This document shows positions 12,554-26,700 of a stretch of 64,000 nucleotides of DNA, one piece after another. Numbering within the stretch: the stretch's first letter is position 1; each line of letters opens with the position of its first letter. A program made the translations under genes and the position numbers. Origin of the DNA: Acanthacorydalis orientalis (lineage: Eukaryota > Arthropoda > Insecta > Megaloptera > Corydalidae); assembly GCA_034766995.1 (NCBI GenBank), contig CM068313.1, forward strand, positions 37,149,996 to 37,213,995. The letters are read 5' to 3'. Under the pieces are notes generated by a model. That model ran no database searches and was not told the DNA's origin. It worked only from the letters and a program-made list of their open reading frames with translations.

Positions 12554-13691
12554 ATGAGTAAAAGTAATACATAAAATATTCGTCTCATCCTCATTAGTAG
12601 GACAAACCGGTAATAAATGTAAAGTGTATGATAAATCTAAAATTACGTTTCAAATATCTCATCGTTAATTACAAAATAAAACATATTACTACCAATAATG
12701 TTTAATATAGAATTTTTAAATATTTACATCTGTTAATAAAGTAGTATAATTTTAATGAGATAATATTTATTATTTTTTACAAATCCTTGATCCTATGTCA
12801 CATATCAAACCATATGGTAATTATAAATAATTCTTTTTTTTAATAAATCCCATCCATTTTACTTACGCAATCAAATATTTATTAATTAATGGTTTTATTC
12901 CCCTGGCTGAAGCAATATTTCGAAGATGCTTTTTCGAAACAAGAAATAAAACAAATGACATTATTTTCACTATTTCTACAAAAGTAATTGTTACACTAAC
13001 TAATCATGAATGAAAACAATTACATTATTTTACTTCAAAGTCCGATTTATGTTGTTTTGATTGTATATGTTTTTTATGATGTGTGCATCCCCTCCAGAGG
13101 AGTTATCTTACTTATTCATTAAAAAAACTCAATATATAAAAGCCAATGATATAAAAGCCCTTGCTATATAGCCCTTGTTCAGACCCACATTTTTTATAAA
13201 AGTATCGACTTATGCAGTATAGAATTAATGATATTAATTACAACAAGTATATTTTCGTCAAATAGTTTAAATAATATAAAGATTACAGTTACTCTAAATA
13301 TGTGCAGTATATATGAAAATGTATTGATTTATATGTACACGTATACTGTTTTCGTGGCATGAAAAACATTATTTATGTAGTCTGATTATAATTAAAACAT
13401 TGGTTTGTTTTTTTTTTTATTATTATTTCACGGATGAAGAACGTGTGTTTTCATAACAGTAAATTATGTTTCAGCCAGATGATTGGACAATGTTTTTAAA
13501 CATTGAAATTATTTCTTAATAACTACATATATGTAAGTATATATATATATATAATGTTTGACGAATGTCGTAAGGCTAATTTATTACCAAAGACGAACTA
13601 TACATTGGGAAGTTATTTGGAAAGGAAACTGAGATAGGTTCCCTAAACGAAATACAAATTGTGATTTTATTATTAATACTGCCCTACATAC

Positions 13692-13728
13692 CTATATATA
13701 TATATATATATTATATATATATATATAT

Positions 13729-13809
<81 letters not shown>
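13692..13809. repeat. (TA)n with TTA slips
   Basis: TA tract broken by four TTATA phase slips. Confidence 0.95.
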
Positions 13810-13812
<3 letters not shown>

Positions 13813-14078
13813 TATGACATTTGCGAAAGAAAACCCTCTCCTTTTAACTAGTTCTGTGAAAATTTCAAGACGAAATTTTTTTCTATTGATAAAATATTAG
13901 TACTATATTCCAATAATTTAATTTAGGAGTTCAAAATATTGTCAACGAAAATGTATTACACAAATTACTATTTTTCGTTTTTTTATTAAGCATATTGTGG
14001 TGATAAATGCAATTTCAGTATGTCTATCTATATAAATGCATTCATACGTACCTACATACACACATAAACAAATTCATG

Positions 14079-14082
<4 letters not shown>

Positions 14083-14151
<69 letters not shown>
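14083..14151. repeat. (AT)n(GT)n microsatellite
   Basis: AT run followed by 12 GT units. Confidence 0.95.
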
Positions 14152-14230
14152 AAAAATATTTAACAAAATACACAGAAAATCATGTCACAATTAACATTAA
14201 TTTGTAACCTATGCTAAATGATTAGATTTA

Positions 14231-14757
14231 TTAGTTGTAAAAATTAACTCTGTGACTTTAATTGTATCAACTATAATGTTATCTTAAATTAAAATATTTT
14301 CTCGTCATATTAGGATTTTGAATTGGAAACCTTAACATTTAAAAATGCTATACATCTTGGCAAAGCAAATGGCATAACCTCACAGAATAGTAGTGAACCT
14401 CACAAAAACAGTAGTGATTTGAAAAGCAGTATATTAGACACTGCATAATTTTCGCATTTCTGTTGGAAAAAAATGCTGATGAAACTGCAGGAAAGATTTG
14501 TTCAGTTTTGAGGGAACGTATTGTACCGAACAGAACATGCAAAAAATATCGAAACAGTAGAAGAAGTCCAAAAATACATTACGACTTCATCGACTCAAAG
14601 CCACGATCTTTTTCTCGACAAGAGATTCGTCAGTTAGTCGACAAATGTAGTAAAGTTATATAAAATAATGGGGGCATCGAGGATTGAAATGTATTCCATT
14701 TTTCCATAAACATTCATTTTCTATAAAAAAAGGTATCGAATTAATTTGTACACCTAA
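14231..14757 (+). mobile_element. Mariner-derived MITE, complete copy
   Basis: A 527-bp element flanked by TA at 14229-14230 and 14758-14759. The inverted ends read TTAGTTGTAAAAATTAACTC (left) and, reverse-complemented, TTAGGTGTACAAATTAATTC (right). The body is homologous over its whole length to the interrupted minus-strand copy at 56869-58633. The 3' portion, with one frameshift, reads like a mariner C-terminus (...LHRLKATIFFSTRDSSVSRQM...SYIK). The 5' portion has only a short N-terminus-like segment, so most of a transposase is missing. A 66-codon open frame at 14463-14663 lies inside and is not an independent gene. Confidence 0.75.
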
Positions 14758-17700
14758 TAATATATAATTAACGGAATAAAAAATGAATGGTATGATACGT
14801 TGCGAAAAAGTACACAAATCTCTACTTCAAGTTATTGGCAGTTTCTGTTTAGTAAATATTGAACTATAGTTGTATATTAATATTAATTTATTATTATATA
14901 AATTAAAATTCATTTGAACGTATATTATTTTTGTATATACTTTTAAAATGTTTTTTTTTTGCAATTAACATAAACGGAAAAATAAATACAGATATATCTA
15001 ATTATAAAAGAGAATAAATTAGTTGTTTTTATATTTAACAAACAAATTAACATTTTTCATATTTTTAAATTACTATTTTTAGGACGACAGAATTCTACCG
15101 ATTGTTAGAATAGTTTTATTACACCAAAGTGTTTTTAAATATTTAACACCGTTAAAAAATCTCTAATGAAACATCAATAAAAAATATTGTTAATATGTAA
15201 TTATTTAGTTTAACATTTTATTGATTGCGAACAATACTGAGTTGTTAAAAGATTATGTTATACAATACTTTACACAACTTTATAGTTTTCCAAATGAATT
15301 AATATAAAAACATCATAGCATTTCCCTAAAATCACCTCAAACACCATAAAATGTCATTACACATTTTATAAGGTAGAAAATAAATTACAATTTGTTAACA
15401 AAAAATTGTTGTTATAATGTATACTTTTCTGTAAATAGATAAGAAAAATTTCAATGATACGTTTATCAAATAGTAAATTATATACGCTGAGTAATTTGAA
15501 ACTAGGAAGTATGAAATTAGAGAAATGACTTACGTCATGTTTTCCAAAATTTAACTTTTAAACAGAACGATAAACAATATACAATGCCAAAAGTTATCTT
15601 AGTTATTCAATACTAGTAACAATTTATCTGTATGATATTTTGAAAATACTCGGTCAATAAGAAAAATGTGTCGACTGGAAGTATCAAATCATGTTTTCTG
15701 TAGTAATATCGATCTAGATAACATTCAGGCAGTTTTGTCCACTATTAGTCATGGATTATATTAAGAGAAAGTTAATTAATATAAATGAATTATTTTTTTA
15801 CCGTAGAAAAAATCTACGTTAAAAGTACTTCAGTACGATCCAAAAGATTTAAATGTTTAATGTTTTGAATAAGACTACAATCGAGTTATAAGAAATTAAG
15901 AAAGGAAAAAGTTATTTAAAAAGGTTTCAGTTTTTAGGCTGCAACTTATTCAATACAAAAACGAATAATATAATGATCTTTTCTAGTCGAATTTTGTTGA
16001 CTGAATATTTTTTTAGCATGAATAATAAATAGTACTTCATTTTAATGATTTTATTAACACTATAATATGTACCTACTTTCGACTATTTGACGTGTAATTA
16101 TTTTCGTTTAATTTACATCGAGTCGATAAAAAATATTTTTCCTATGTCTGTTACATAAACAGCAGTAAACATTGTGTCACTAGTAAAAGAAGACAATTAC
16201 TGAAATATCTAACGTGAATACAGGTACCGTGTTCAAACAATAATTAAAAAAATGTTTACTCAAGTTATATGTATATTTTTCATAATTTCAATTGTTTATA
16301 AAGAAAAATAGTAAAAATAAACGTCACCAAGCAATGTGTTGTCAATATAAAAATTATTATTGCTAAAATCAAATTAAATACGTTAAGACTAATTACTTTA
16401 TTGAAAAATAAGTTTCATATTAAATCATAATGAAAAATGAGAGTAAGTAAACAACATTTGTGCTAATATTCGAAATACATATAAATAAATATAAAGACAA
16501 TTATTAATTACTTTGTGGATTAATTAATACATGTTGTAACAAAAATACATTATATCGTTGTTTTCATTTTTCATTAAAAGTATATTTTGATATAACTTTA
16601 ATCGATACTGAGAATGTAATAAAGAGTACACAAGATAAATAAAAAAAAAGATGAATAACTTAAGATTTGTTGACAATAATAAATATTAAAAACATGATAG
16701 AGTGCTAAAAGGTTATAAAATGGTATTTATTTTTCATATAAATGAACAATATGTAATAATAGAACTAGTGTAAGTATATAAATGATATTAAATCATGTCA
16801 CATGAGTTATTAAAATGAGGTCATTCAATAACCATTATCGAAGAAGTATAAAACAATTATTAAAAAATGAATAATATGAAAACAGTATTAAAAGAATATG
16901 TAATAATTTTAATACATTCAGAAATATTAAAATAATACATTTACCAAATAATACATTCACTGACATAGTATAAAAATATTAAGCAATATCGGTGAATTGC
17001 TTTCGTTTTATTCAAAACTAAGAGAATATCTGAAAATATATAGAAGAAACACATTGAATCAAGTAGTAATTACCAACCAAAATAAATTCCTATGACAAAT
17101 AACTGAGCAACTAAATTTAATAAATAAAAAATAAAAGGATTTTTTTCAAAAAGGACATGTTTTCTGTTACATTTAAAATTATTTTTTTTACTTGTAACTT
17201 ACGACAAGAAATACTGGTACTATTTATAATTTATGTATGATGATCGTGATAAATTATGAATAAACTATTAGTAATTTTGGTTTGACTGTTATTTCCTACA
17301 GCGACCACATCTTCTGAAAAAACATTTTTATGATAATTACTCATAATTCAATAAATACGCACGTACTTATTAAGTCTGTTTATAATGTAACTACGTGACT
17401 AAAAGAGGTACATATTTTTTAAAAACAAGATAATATTACTAAAATTTTAAATAAATAAATATAATTAGCACACACATATATGTATACATTAAAATAATTG
17501 TATTTAATAATTTTGATTTTATTTGATTTTATTATAGATATTTGTGAAATGGTTAAATTTTAAATATTTACATGGTCCAAATACCATCTCCATTAAAACG
17601 AAATTATTATTTACTTAAACGCAAAAAAAATATTGATTTCGACACAATGTGTATTTTCATTCAACAAATCCTACAATTAAAATTAAGAATAGGTGTGAAC

Positions 17701-17818
17701 TTTCAATCAATTTTTAACTTTTTTATTAAACTATGAAGTAGACACTGGAGAATTTTATAAAATAACTATGTAGACAAAAAATGCACAAGTCATGAAGAAT
17801 CTTTATACACATACACAC

Positions 17819-17820
<2 letters not shown>

Positions 17821-17857
<37 letters not shown>
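17821..17857. repeat. (AT)n microsatellite
   Basis: About 37 bp of AT. Confidence 0.95.
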
Positions 17858-17861
<4 letters not shown>

Positions 17862-19179
17862 TACATTGAAATATAATGTCCATTTTCTTAATTTATAACT
17901 AATAAATCGTTACTAAATACTTACTATATACGTTAACAAATAATTATTTTTAAACATAAAACCATAGACTGATAAACTCACACTAAAAATTACATATAGA
18001 AGATTAAGAGAAATGCACATATTTTTCTTACAGATCTATCATCTTTATATTGTAAACAAGTATAATAAAGATAAAAATACGAAATGTAACGTTTATTAAC
18101 TATTCATCCATCCTTATTAGAAGTTTGATGAAAAGTTTTATTGATATATGCAAGAAGGATAAAGATAAATTAAATATCCTTTAAAGTGTTCAAGTAATTA
18201 AAAAATACGACAGTATCACACAAAGAGTACGTCTTGAAAGTCAAATCTAGCTCTCTGTCTTAATTAGATAGTTTGTAACTAAACACTACATTTATTCGAG
18301 TTTCATCGCTAATAGATACTACAATAAAAAAATAAAACAGACCCTAATGAAACCCTATAAAACGGTCCTTTAAAATTTTATATATATACACACGTATATA
18401 TTTATTGAAAATCTTTTACATTCTAAATGAGGCAGGCATACGTAACGTATATTTTGTTCTTCTTCTTCTTTTTATTCGGAAAGAAGTATTCTAAATTTTA
18501 AATGGTATTATTAACCTATAATATGTCTATGTGTAAAACTATACACAAATAAGGGAGAATTTACTATTATTATATTATTTTTTTCTAAATCCCTATTAAC
18601 TGGTTTTCTTGAAATAATTTGGAAGGAAAAAGTAATTAACATTAATTGCTTAGGCCTCAATACCTACATTTATTGTGAACAAGAATCAAATAAACTTTTT
18701 TGAAGTACAACCGACTCAAACCACTAGAGTACATTTTGTGGGTGTTTTGAATTATGTATTAACTTATCTTTTTTCCAATTAGAAGACTTTATAGATATAA
18801 GACAAAATATATTACATTAATGTTTAATAATTACTTTTGATAATAGAGTTGGTAGTTATATATTGTAGATAACCATATTGTATTATATTATTACCAAATA
18901 ACAGTTTTCGCAAAAATTCAATTATTCCTGTAAACTCAAACTCAAAACTTGTCCTGTTACTCGATTAACACATTAACTATTTAATGTCTTTTATAATATT
19001 ATTTAATAATATAACTTTTTAGGCTCTTAAATTTCCACATTATTCATGATATAAAACATAAATATTACGCAGGACCCCATAACGGATTTGTTATATAAAG
19101 TAAACCTATATATATATATATGTTCCACTAGTGCAATATACATACAATGTACATATAACCATACATACCGTATACAGAT

Positions 19180-19237
<58 letters not shown>

Positions 19238-19238
19238 G
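19180..19238. repeat. (CA)n(TA)n array fused to a LINE 3' end
   Basis: The array ends where the minus-strand LINE fragment at 19239 begins. Confidence 0.9.
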
Positions 19239-19326
19239 TCAGCTTCTTTCGATCCACTGCTGGATGAAGGCATTTTCCAAAACTTTCCAGGTCAAACAAC
19301 TTAATGCCTCTCTTTTCCATAAATTT
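19239..19326 (-). mobile_element. RTE-type LINE 3' end
   Basis: The reverse complement begins TGGAAAAGAGAGGCATTAAG and ends CATCCAGCAGTGGATCGAAAG then AAGCTGA, matching about 85 bp of the 3' end at 31600-31686. After TGA comes CG and then a long TA array, in the position of the 3' tail. Confidence 0.85.
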
Positions 19327-19337
19327 CAAATAAATTT

Positions 19338-19437
<100 letters not shown>

Positions 19438-20021
19438 ACTCTGCATATTTGTAATCATTTTACAGAAGATAAATATAAAAACGTATTATCGCATTTCCTT
19501 ATACTTTTTTTGTGTTTTTTGTAACCACTATGACATATTGACATTATTTTCATTAAAATATAGTTTGTAATTCTGTATCTGCCATGAAAAAATCAATATA
19601 AATTGTTATAATTGTTCCACTGAACACTACAATTATGAATTATAATACTTCATGATTATTTGCATAGAAAGTATGAAAAATAAAAATACTGTAAGATTAC
19701 AATTGGGAAAAAAATTATGTAGGGTTTTTTTAGTGTTCATAAAACACTCTCCTTTTAAATGTTTAGCATATTTAAATAAATTCCATTTTAAATAAACATT
19801 AAAACATAAAGTTACTTTATATATTATTAGAAAATCGAACGTGTAATTTATTTACAACCAGTATCACAGAATAAATGTAAATTATTTTTGAATTATAATT
19901 CTCTAGTACAGTAACATACGTCAGGAAGTTTTGTAACCTTGATAAGAAGTTATCCCTCAAATAGTATATCAATTAAATAACATTAATTGTAGAACACTAT
20001 TCAATACTGCTTTTGTACAAG

Positions 20022-20023
<2 letters not shown>

Positions 20024-20111
<88 letters not shown>
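20024..20111. repeat. (AT)n microsatellite
   Basis: About 88 bp of pure AT. Confidence 0.95.
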
Positions 20112-20112
<1 letters not shown>

Positions 20113-20240
20113 CTGTTGTACATCAAAATTAATATTTCAAATTTCGGTACAGCCTTTCTATTTATACCATAATAGCAAAACAATGAAAATCATTAATTTC
20201 ATTTCACATATTCATATGCGGCTAAGAAAATAATTAATAC

Positions 20241-20259
20241 ATACACACACACACATTGA

Positions 20260-20295
<36 letters not shown>

Positions 20296-20303
20296 TCATA
20301 CAT

Positions 20304-20359
<56 letters not shown>

Positions 20360-20388
20360 ATATCTATATATATATATATATATATATA
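20241..20388. repeat. (CA)n/(TA)n compound microsatellite
   Basis: Alternating CA and TA blocks with CTATAT interruptions. Confidence 0.95.
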
Positions 20389-21055
20389 ATATTTATATTT
20401 TATACATAAATCATTTAAAATGACTAAACAACATTTAATTGCTTTGATTATAACTGAAGTATCTAACATTAGAAAAGTGTTATTTTTAATCATAAAGATC
20501 TTACAATGCCGATTGAAAAAGTACTTTTAGTTATATATTTCAGAGTAAATATTTTTTATTCGTATAAGTTTTTGATTAAATTATATCCTATTACGACAAA
20601 AAAAAACAGTATTTAATAAATCCAAATATTCCTTCTTAGTTCAAATTATTACAAAATTATAAAAAAAAAACATCTATAAGTTAATGTTATAAAAAGAAAA
20701 ATAAAACAAGAGAGTACATAATTTAATAATAAATTAAATTTATTTCTAAACAATTCCTTTCTGTTTTACTGATAAAAAAATATAAAGAATTACTAGACAT
20801 ATCTTTACCAAAAAAACTTACTAGCAAGAGGCAATTTTATATACTTGGTTCCAGTCAAAAACTGTAAGATAAATTTCACAACTGATATTTATGTTATGTT
20901 CTGAGAAACTATCTAGATATTGATTTCTTACAAACTTTACAGCCTTAGTGATCTTTGTGTGAACTATCACAACAAAATAGTTGTAAGAGAGTCAAATGCG
21001 TATTGGGAGAAAGAATGATTAAAACATATTTGCGTAAATATATTTATATATACAT

Positions 21056-21056
<1 letters not shown>

Positions 21057-21129
<73 letters not shown>

Positions 21130-21130
21130 A
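21057..21130. repeat. (AT)n microsatellite
   Basis: About 70 bp of AT. Confidence 0.95.
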
Positions 21131-21519
21131 ACATATATTAACAATAATCAAGAGCCTGATCTTTAACGTAAACATTATGGGTAAAATAATAAGTTAATCT
21201 AATATTTTATGAACAAATACACTTAGAATTTGAAATTCGAATAACATTATCTGCTTTACATTCAATGTCAATGAGTTCAGAAAAATGTTTTTACATCAAG
21301 GATTATTACAGTTTTGTAGGATTGAAGAGAAGCAATATTAGTTGAAGTAACACTGATATCTACAAAATAAACATAATAATGCCAAGGTTTTGTTAGTTTG
21401 TGAAACAGTCAACATTTTTTAGATAGATCTATAACGTAAACATGACTTATTTTGATTTTCCCCACAATAATCGATTAACAGATTAAAAAATAAGACACTC
21501 ATCTACTCGTATAATATTA

Positions 21520-21523
<4 letters not shown>

Positions 21524-21560
<37 letters not shown>
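21524..21560. repeat. (AT)n microsatellite
   Basis: About 37 bp of AT. Confidence 0.95.
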
Positions 21561-21564
<4 letters not shown>

Positions 21565-21610
21565 TTTTAAAAATGCAACTTAATTCAATTATGTAATATT
21601 TTAGAGGCAT

Positions 21611-21648
21611 TTATTTTACATTCATTTTTTAGCATGAATGTAAAATAA
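21611..21648. repeat. Perfect 15-bp hairpin
   Basis: TTATTTTACATTCAT, an 8-base loop TTTTTAGC, and the exact complement ATGAATGTAAAATAA. Confidence 0.85.
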
Positions 21649-22815
21649 CTTTAATTGAATTTTTAATAAAGGCATGTGGAAAGAGTTTAAAAAAGATTTA
21701 ATAGTTTTAATAAAAACGTTGTTTCATCTAAATTTTCGTTAAAATAAAAATAGAACTATCAATAAAAAGTGAAAATTTGAATTAAATTACAATTTCATAA
21801 CTTAACCTTTTTTCTACACTGACATGCTTTTGGAAAATGAACAAATTGATATGAGTAATTAGTAAAATTATTCGATACTTTTGAGCAGTTATTATTGTCA
21901 ATATATTTTCACTTTAGTTTAGTACAATATTTTATGAATTTAATTTCTTTATTGCTTTAAATACATTACTGGATATCTTGAATATTGATTTCTATTAAAA
22001 TTTGTCGATCTTTATACATTAATTTTTTTTTCTTGTTATTATTATCGAATACGAAAACAATGTTAGAAAAAGCAATTATAAAAATTTAAATTTGATCATA
22101 ATTCCTTTAAGTAAGCAAATCAACAATGTTTCTTAATTAACGATGTGTTATTTATTGTAAAATAACTATTATCAACTAATTAAAAAGCCCAATCATTAAA
22201 AACAATATATAGCCGCCTTTTGATTCAAAGGTAAATAAATATTTTTATTTCATTTTTTTTATTGAAATTTACTTATTAATAATGTAAATAAATTAATAAA
22301 ATTCAATACTCGATAAGATATTTAAAAACAAAATAAAAGAAAAACTTTTACAATTAAAAACGAGAATTTCATTAAAATCGTTGAATGAATATATTTAACA
22401 TATTTTGGAAAAATGTGAAACTTTCGAGAATATTTGTCGAATTTTGTACATTTGACAATTATAAAAATAATATTAAATATATATTCTCTGATTACTAGAA
22501 GGTAATAAAATATAAAAATGAAATTATGTTTTATAAAAAAAACACTGACATTTAAAACTCACAACTTAAATAATACCTTTGTGTTGTAATATATTAAGAT
22601 TAGAAAGTAATTCTCTTGAATTACAGAATAAACTTGCATTTTTAACAATATTTTAATACTAAAACAGATTATTTTTTTATTAAATTACGTTGAAAAAAAT
22701 ATGATTAGACGAAAAATGCATAATTAGAGAATTATAGTAAACATTTATGATTAATTTAGTAAATTTGGTATAGAGTTCTAATAAATAGTAAGGTTTTTTT
22801 TTATTTTTACTAAAT

Positions 22816-22824
<9 letters not shown>

Positions 22825-22869
<45 letters not shown>
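22825..22869. repeat. (TA)n microsatellite
   Basis: About 45 bp of TA. Confidence 0.95.
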
Positions 22870-22872
<3 letters not shown>

Positions 22873-23694
22873 GAATTTCCGTGAAAGACTGAATATTCAT
22901 TTGATACTTTTTATTAATTTGCTAACTTAATTTTAAATATACGATCATTTTTTCAAAATATATGCAATTATTCTTTTATTACGTTCTTTCTTCACTGAAT
23001 GTTCTCAAATGATTTATACATCTACTAATTACGGTCACAAATTTCCTTATTTTTTCCAAGTTACATTTAATTTGTATTAATTTAGTTGAAATATACAATT
23101 AACATGAATTATGAAGAATTTCTTTGCAAATTTTGATCTTTCGGATTTTTAAAACACAATGTGAACGACTAGAATTACTCAAATATTAGTCCCACTTACA
23201 CAAAAAATATATTACTTTCGCTTTGGAGTTACAACCCATTATCATTCTCATTTGGAAATTTAGGATCTTAAGAACTTTCAATATTATGTTAATAATTTAC
23301 CTATAATAAAAAGAAAACTCGAATGCCTAATTATTACAGCAAACCAGTTGTTTTATGTGAAATTAAAAAAGTTGGAGCTATTCTATTTAATATTGTTTAT
23401 TTAATGTCAAAATTAATTAACACGTTTTAAAAATATTTGAATAAAATATGTTTATTACGAAACGTTTACAAATTATCTTTTAAAAAATGATTTGCGCGGC
23501 ATGAATTAAATTTCATCTATTATATAAAATTAATGTTTCACTCATTCCTTTCAAGCTTATGGATGTGTTTGTTTTAATAATAAAAATTGTATTTTCCTCC
23601 CTTTAAGACTACACTTTTCTGACTAATGCCCACTGTTTTGTTTGTTGATTATTTAGAATGATCACACTTGTCAATGTTTTAAAATATTTTATCT

Positions 23695-23862
<168 letters not shown>

Positions 23863-24050
23863 TTCAGTTATAACAGGATTTCAAGAGTTGAATTGTCAAT
23901 TATCTCTATACTAATTAAATAATATTTTTGTATGGAAGCCGTACAAAAATATACATTTAAATATTAGATTAGTATAATCATTTATCTAGTGTTATATATC
24001 GAGACGTTTCTCTTTGTTTTATATAAATAAAAAATAATAAATATACTTAC

Positions 24051-24113
24051 CACCATCACTAATTCAAATGGATATTTGTACACCCTTACGGGTGATTGAT
24101 ATTGTTGAACCAT
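24051..24113 (-). CDS. retm: SEC14-like protein 1 / real-time, first coding exon (partial gene)
   Basis: The 21 codons from the ATG at 24113-24111 include QSPVRVYKYPFE, the hallmark start of the PRELI/MSF1 domain of SEC14L1/SEC14L5 and Drosophila retm. In that family this domain is followed by CRAL-TRIO and GOLD domains, and the proteins are linked to phospholipid handling at Golgi and mitochondrial membranes. The exon ends in frame after a Val codon at a perfect GTAAGT donor (reverse complement of ACTTAC, 24045-24050). The next family residues (AYERRFPTC-like) are not found in the window, so the rest of the gene lies beyond the left edge. The match is short but highly specific. The ATG is preceded by an A+T-rich leader with no in-frame extension that resembles the family. 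Confidence 0.88.
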
Positions 24114-24300
24114 AGTTTAAATTTAAAAAGAAATGAAATAAATGAACTGAATTAAATTTAACACATTACAACTTTCACTTACAAAACCTCGGACCACACT
24201 AGTAGTCAAGTACAATGCGATACTGAAGCATAAACAGTCAACAAAATAGTGGAATTCGCGCATGTCGTACAAGAGGTTGGCCATGGCTCATTATTTCAGT
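24114..24300 (-). promoter_or_regulatory. Candidate retm 5' UTR and promoter
   Basis: Directly upstream (minus strand) of the retm start, 24180-24285 is richer in G+C and CpG than its surroundings and free of simple repeats. I see no clear TATA box. The assignment rests on position and composition. Confidence 0.5.
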
Positions 24301-24362
24301 AACAGTGGTTCTCAATCTTTTTTACTGTAAAATATAGTATAAAATACAAAGGTTAAAAATCA

Positions 24363-24363
<1 letters not shown>

Positions 24364-24456
<93 letters not shown>

Positions 24457-24457
24457 A
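24364..24457. repeat. (TA)n(GA)n microsatellite
   Basis: TA tract followed by ACACA and nine GA units. Confidence 0.95.
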
Positions 24458-24844
24458 ATCAATAAGTACATTAAAAACTAATTCAAATAATTTTTAACAC
24501 GATTAAAAGAATTAATATTATAAGATTTTAAACTGTTTGCTTAGGAAGAGAAAATATATAAATATTGGGATTAAAAAAAACGTTTTGATTAAATGTTTCT
24601 AATTAAAATTGAACGATCATGATTATAAAAAAAGAGGGTAAACAAATCAAAAATAACAATACCTATCTATTTAAAAAAACCGTTCCGTAAAATTTCATTA
24701 CAAGAAATATGTAGATTTTGTGTTAAATTATTATTAATGATGACCGAAATTGCACGAAATTTTCATTAAGATTTATGATGTACAACTTTATAAAATAACT
24801 ATGTTGCACTATATCTGCAAGAGGAAAACATTCATTAGCATTTA

Positions 24845-25030
24845 ACGATGCAATATATATGCGAGAATGATTATATAGACATACTAACATATATATATAT
24901 ATTTATATATATATATATTACGATATTGAGTGAATGTATGCAATACGAGCAAAGCGAGCGGGGGCGGAGTCTATCAGTGTCGGCGAGCGTAGCGAGTAGG
25001 GGGTAGATCCTCCTTGTATTTAAAATACAC
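24845..25030 (+). repeat. GAGCG-core dispersed repeat, copy 3
   Basis: Shares GCGAGAATG, an ACTAACATATATAT step and the two-unit G+C core with copy 1 (9380-9625): GAGCAAAGCGAGCGGGGGCG and GGCGAGCGTAGCGAGTAGGG, then GGGTAGATCCTCC. A small TA array (24890-24920) sits inside it. Confidence 0.7.
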
Positions 25031-25216
25031 ATAATACAACTATCTTTTATTTATTAAGATGTATTAAATGTTAACAAAATAAAGAACATATTAGTTCAAA
25101 ATTTACTCAGAGGCTTTAACACTTTTTTGAAGTAAGAAATACATTCTAACTGTTTTATTATTCAAAAAAATCTTTCTACGATTATAAATTGGTCCTCTTT
25201 TGTGATTTTAATTTAT

Positions 25217-25278
25217 GTTCTGATTGGTTGATGCAGATTTCATGGTCTCTGTTCTAATCGGTTGATATCAGTTACATG
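25217..25278. repeat. Imperfect 34-bp-period tandem pair
   Basis: GTTCTGATTGGTTGATGCAG and GTTCTAATCGGTTGATATCAG, each followed by TT-CATG or TT-ACATG. Confidence 0.75.
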
Positions 25279-25369
25279 TATATAGCTTTCTCACAATGGA
25301 CAACAAATGAAAATATATATTTTCATTGTAAAACTAATAAGAAATTTATTCGAAATATTGTATTCACTG

Positions 25370-25465
25370 AAGCTTCAGAGTAAAAAAGCGAGCAGAGAGC
25401 AAACCCTTCTGCTGGACGTTAGTGAGTGCAACAAGCAAGAGGTAGAGCCCCCTTATTAAACATAA
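25370..25465 (+). repeat. GAGCG-core dispersed repeat, copy 4 (degraded)
   Basis: AAAGCGAGCAGAGAGCAAAC followed by GTTAGTGAGTGCAACAAGC and GAGGTAGAGCCCCC. It keeps the two-unit layout of copies 1 and 3 with many substitutions. Confidence 0.5.
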
Positions 25466-25580
25466 AATTAAAATTTATCTTAAAAACGTTATTCATATGC
25501 TTTTTATACACTTAAATTTTAATTTTTCTTATCAAAATAAATTTAGAAATAATCTGTCAGTCACATTTTTTTTAACTTCC

Positions 25581-25582
<2 letters not shown>

Positions 25583-25632
<50 letters not shown>
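25583..25632. repeat. (AT)n microsatellite
   Basis: About 50 bp of AT. A shorter (CT)n(AT)n tract follows at 25755-25797. Confidence 0.95.
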
Positions 25633-25635
<3 letters not shown>

Positions 25636-26610
25636 GTATGTATATGAATGTATACATGTACACAGAACCAGATTTCATACATCTTAAACTTTTAGATCAT
25701 TGTCATCAAATGTATTTTTTTAAATTTTTTCCTCTAAATTTCCTTTGGTTGTCTTTCTCTCTCTCTCTCTCTATACATATATATATATATATATACATTC
25801 ATATACAAAAAAAAACTCAAGTAAAAAATTTAGAAAAAGCATTTGATAGTGTATCTGTACAATCTCAAGATTATATATGAAATCTAATTATCCATTTTTA
25901 CAAGTTCCATTCCATAAATAAAATATAATGAAGACAAATTAAAATATATTCAATAAAAACAATTATTTATAAAGATGAATAATATTTGTTATGTATTCTA
26001 CACAATACTTTCTATTATTTGTACTTTATTTAAAAATATATACATATTTGTGCAAACAAAAAATAAATTCTGTATTTTTACATAACTTATAATAGTAAAA
26101 AATATATTCAACAAATTAATGAATTCATTCATTGAAATAAATTTGTTATTAGCAGTTATGATCAGGTTGTTTACATTAATAATTATATAAAATATATCAT
26201 TTGTTACCTAATTATTTACTTATAATTATAAATTAAATTGTTTTTAATGTTTACTTTAATTAAATTATATTAAAAAAAATTACATTTTTGTCTTACAAAT
26301 CACAATTTATTAGAAAATTTATTTCTTAAATTGAAAAGTAAAGTAAAACCTTTTTGAAAATAAACCATATTTTTATACAGTTTAAGTATTAACTATAAGA
26401 AAGTGTTTAGAAATTTGCATAGTATTTTATTGCTAATTAATACAGTATTTTAAAATTTTACAAATTACACTCACGTTATTTACATATTTTTTTATTGGAA
26501 ATAATTATTAAGATTAGTTGTTACATGTAGAAGTACATAAAATACTTCTTAATCAATTCATATAAAAAGTCACCAGAATGTATTATTTAATTAAAAAAAT
26601 GCTAAACACA

Positions 26611-26700
26611 TTAACGTCTTTTAAAACCATACTTTTTACGTTCATAGAATAAGTCTGTTTTTGAACTACCCAAATTGACAATTTTCGGACAGCCATCTCT
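26611..26700 (-). CDS. PHF5A: PHF5A exon 3
   Basis: The last 29 codons and TAA stop, preceded by the acceptor TTTCAG. Encodes [13 protein letters not shown] and the basic tail. Confidence 0.95.
   Translation of the reverse strand, partial: RDGCPKIVNLGSSKTDLFYERKKYGFKRR

Noticed and set aside
14348..14663. 64- and 66-codon frames that look protein-like
   Set aside because: They lie inside a TA-flanked MITE and are broken in its second copy.
24304..24330. CAGTGGTTCTCAATC, like the left end of a hAT MITE
   Set aside because: No opposite end or 8-bp duplication was found near it, so it may be a fragment or chance. It is worth noting only because it lies beside the retm promoter.
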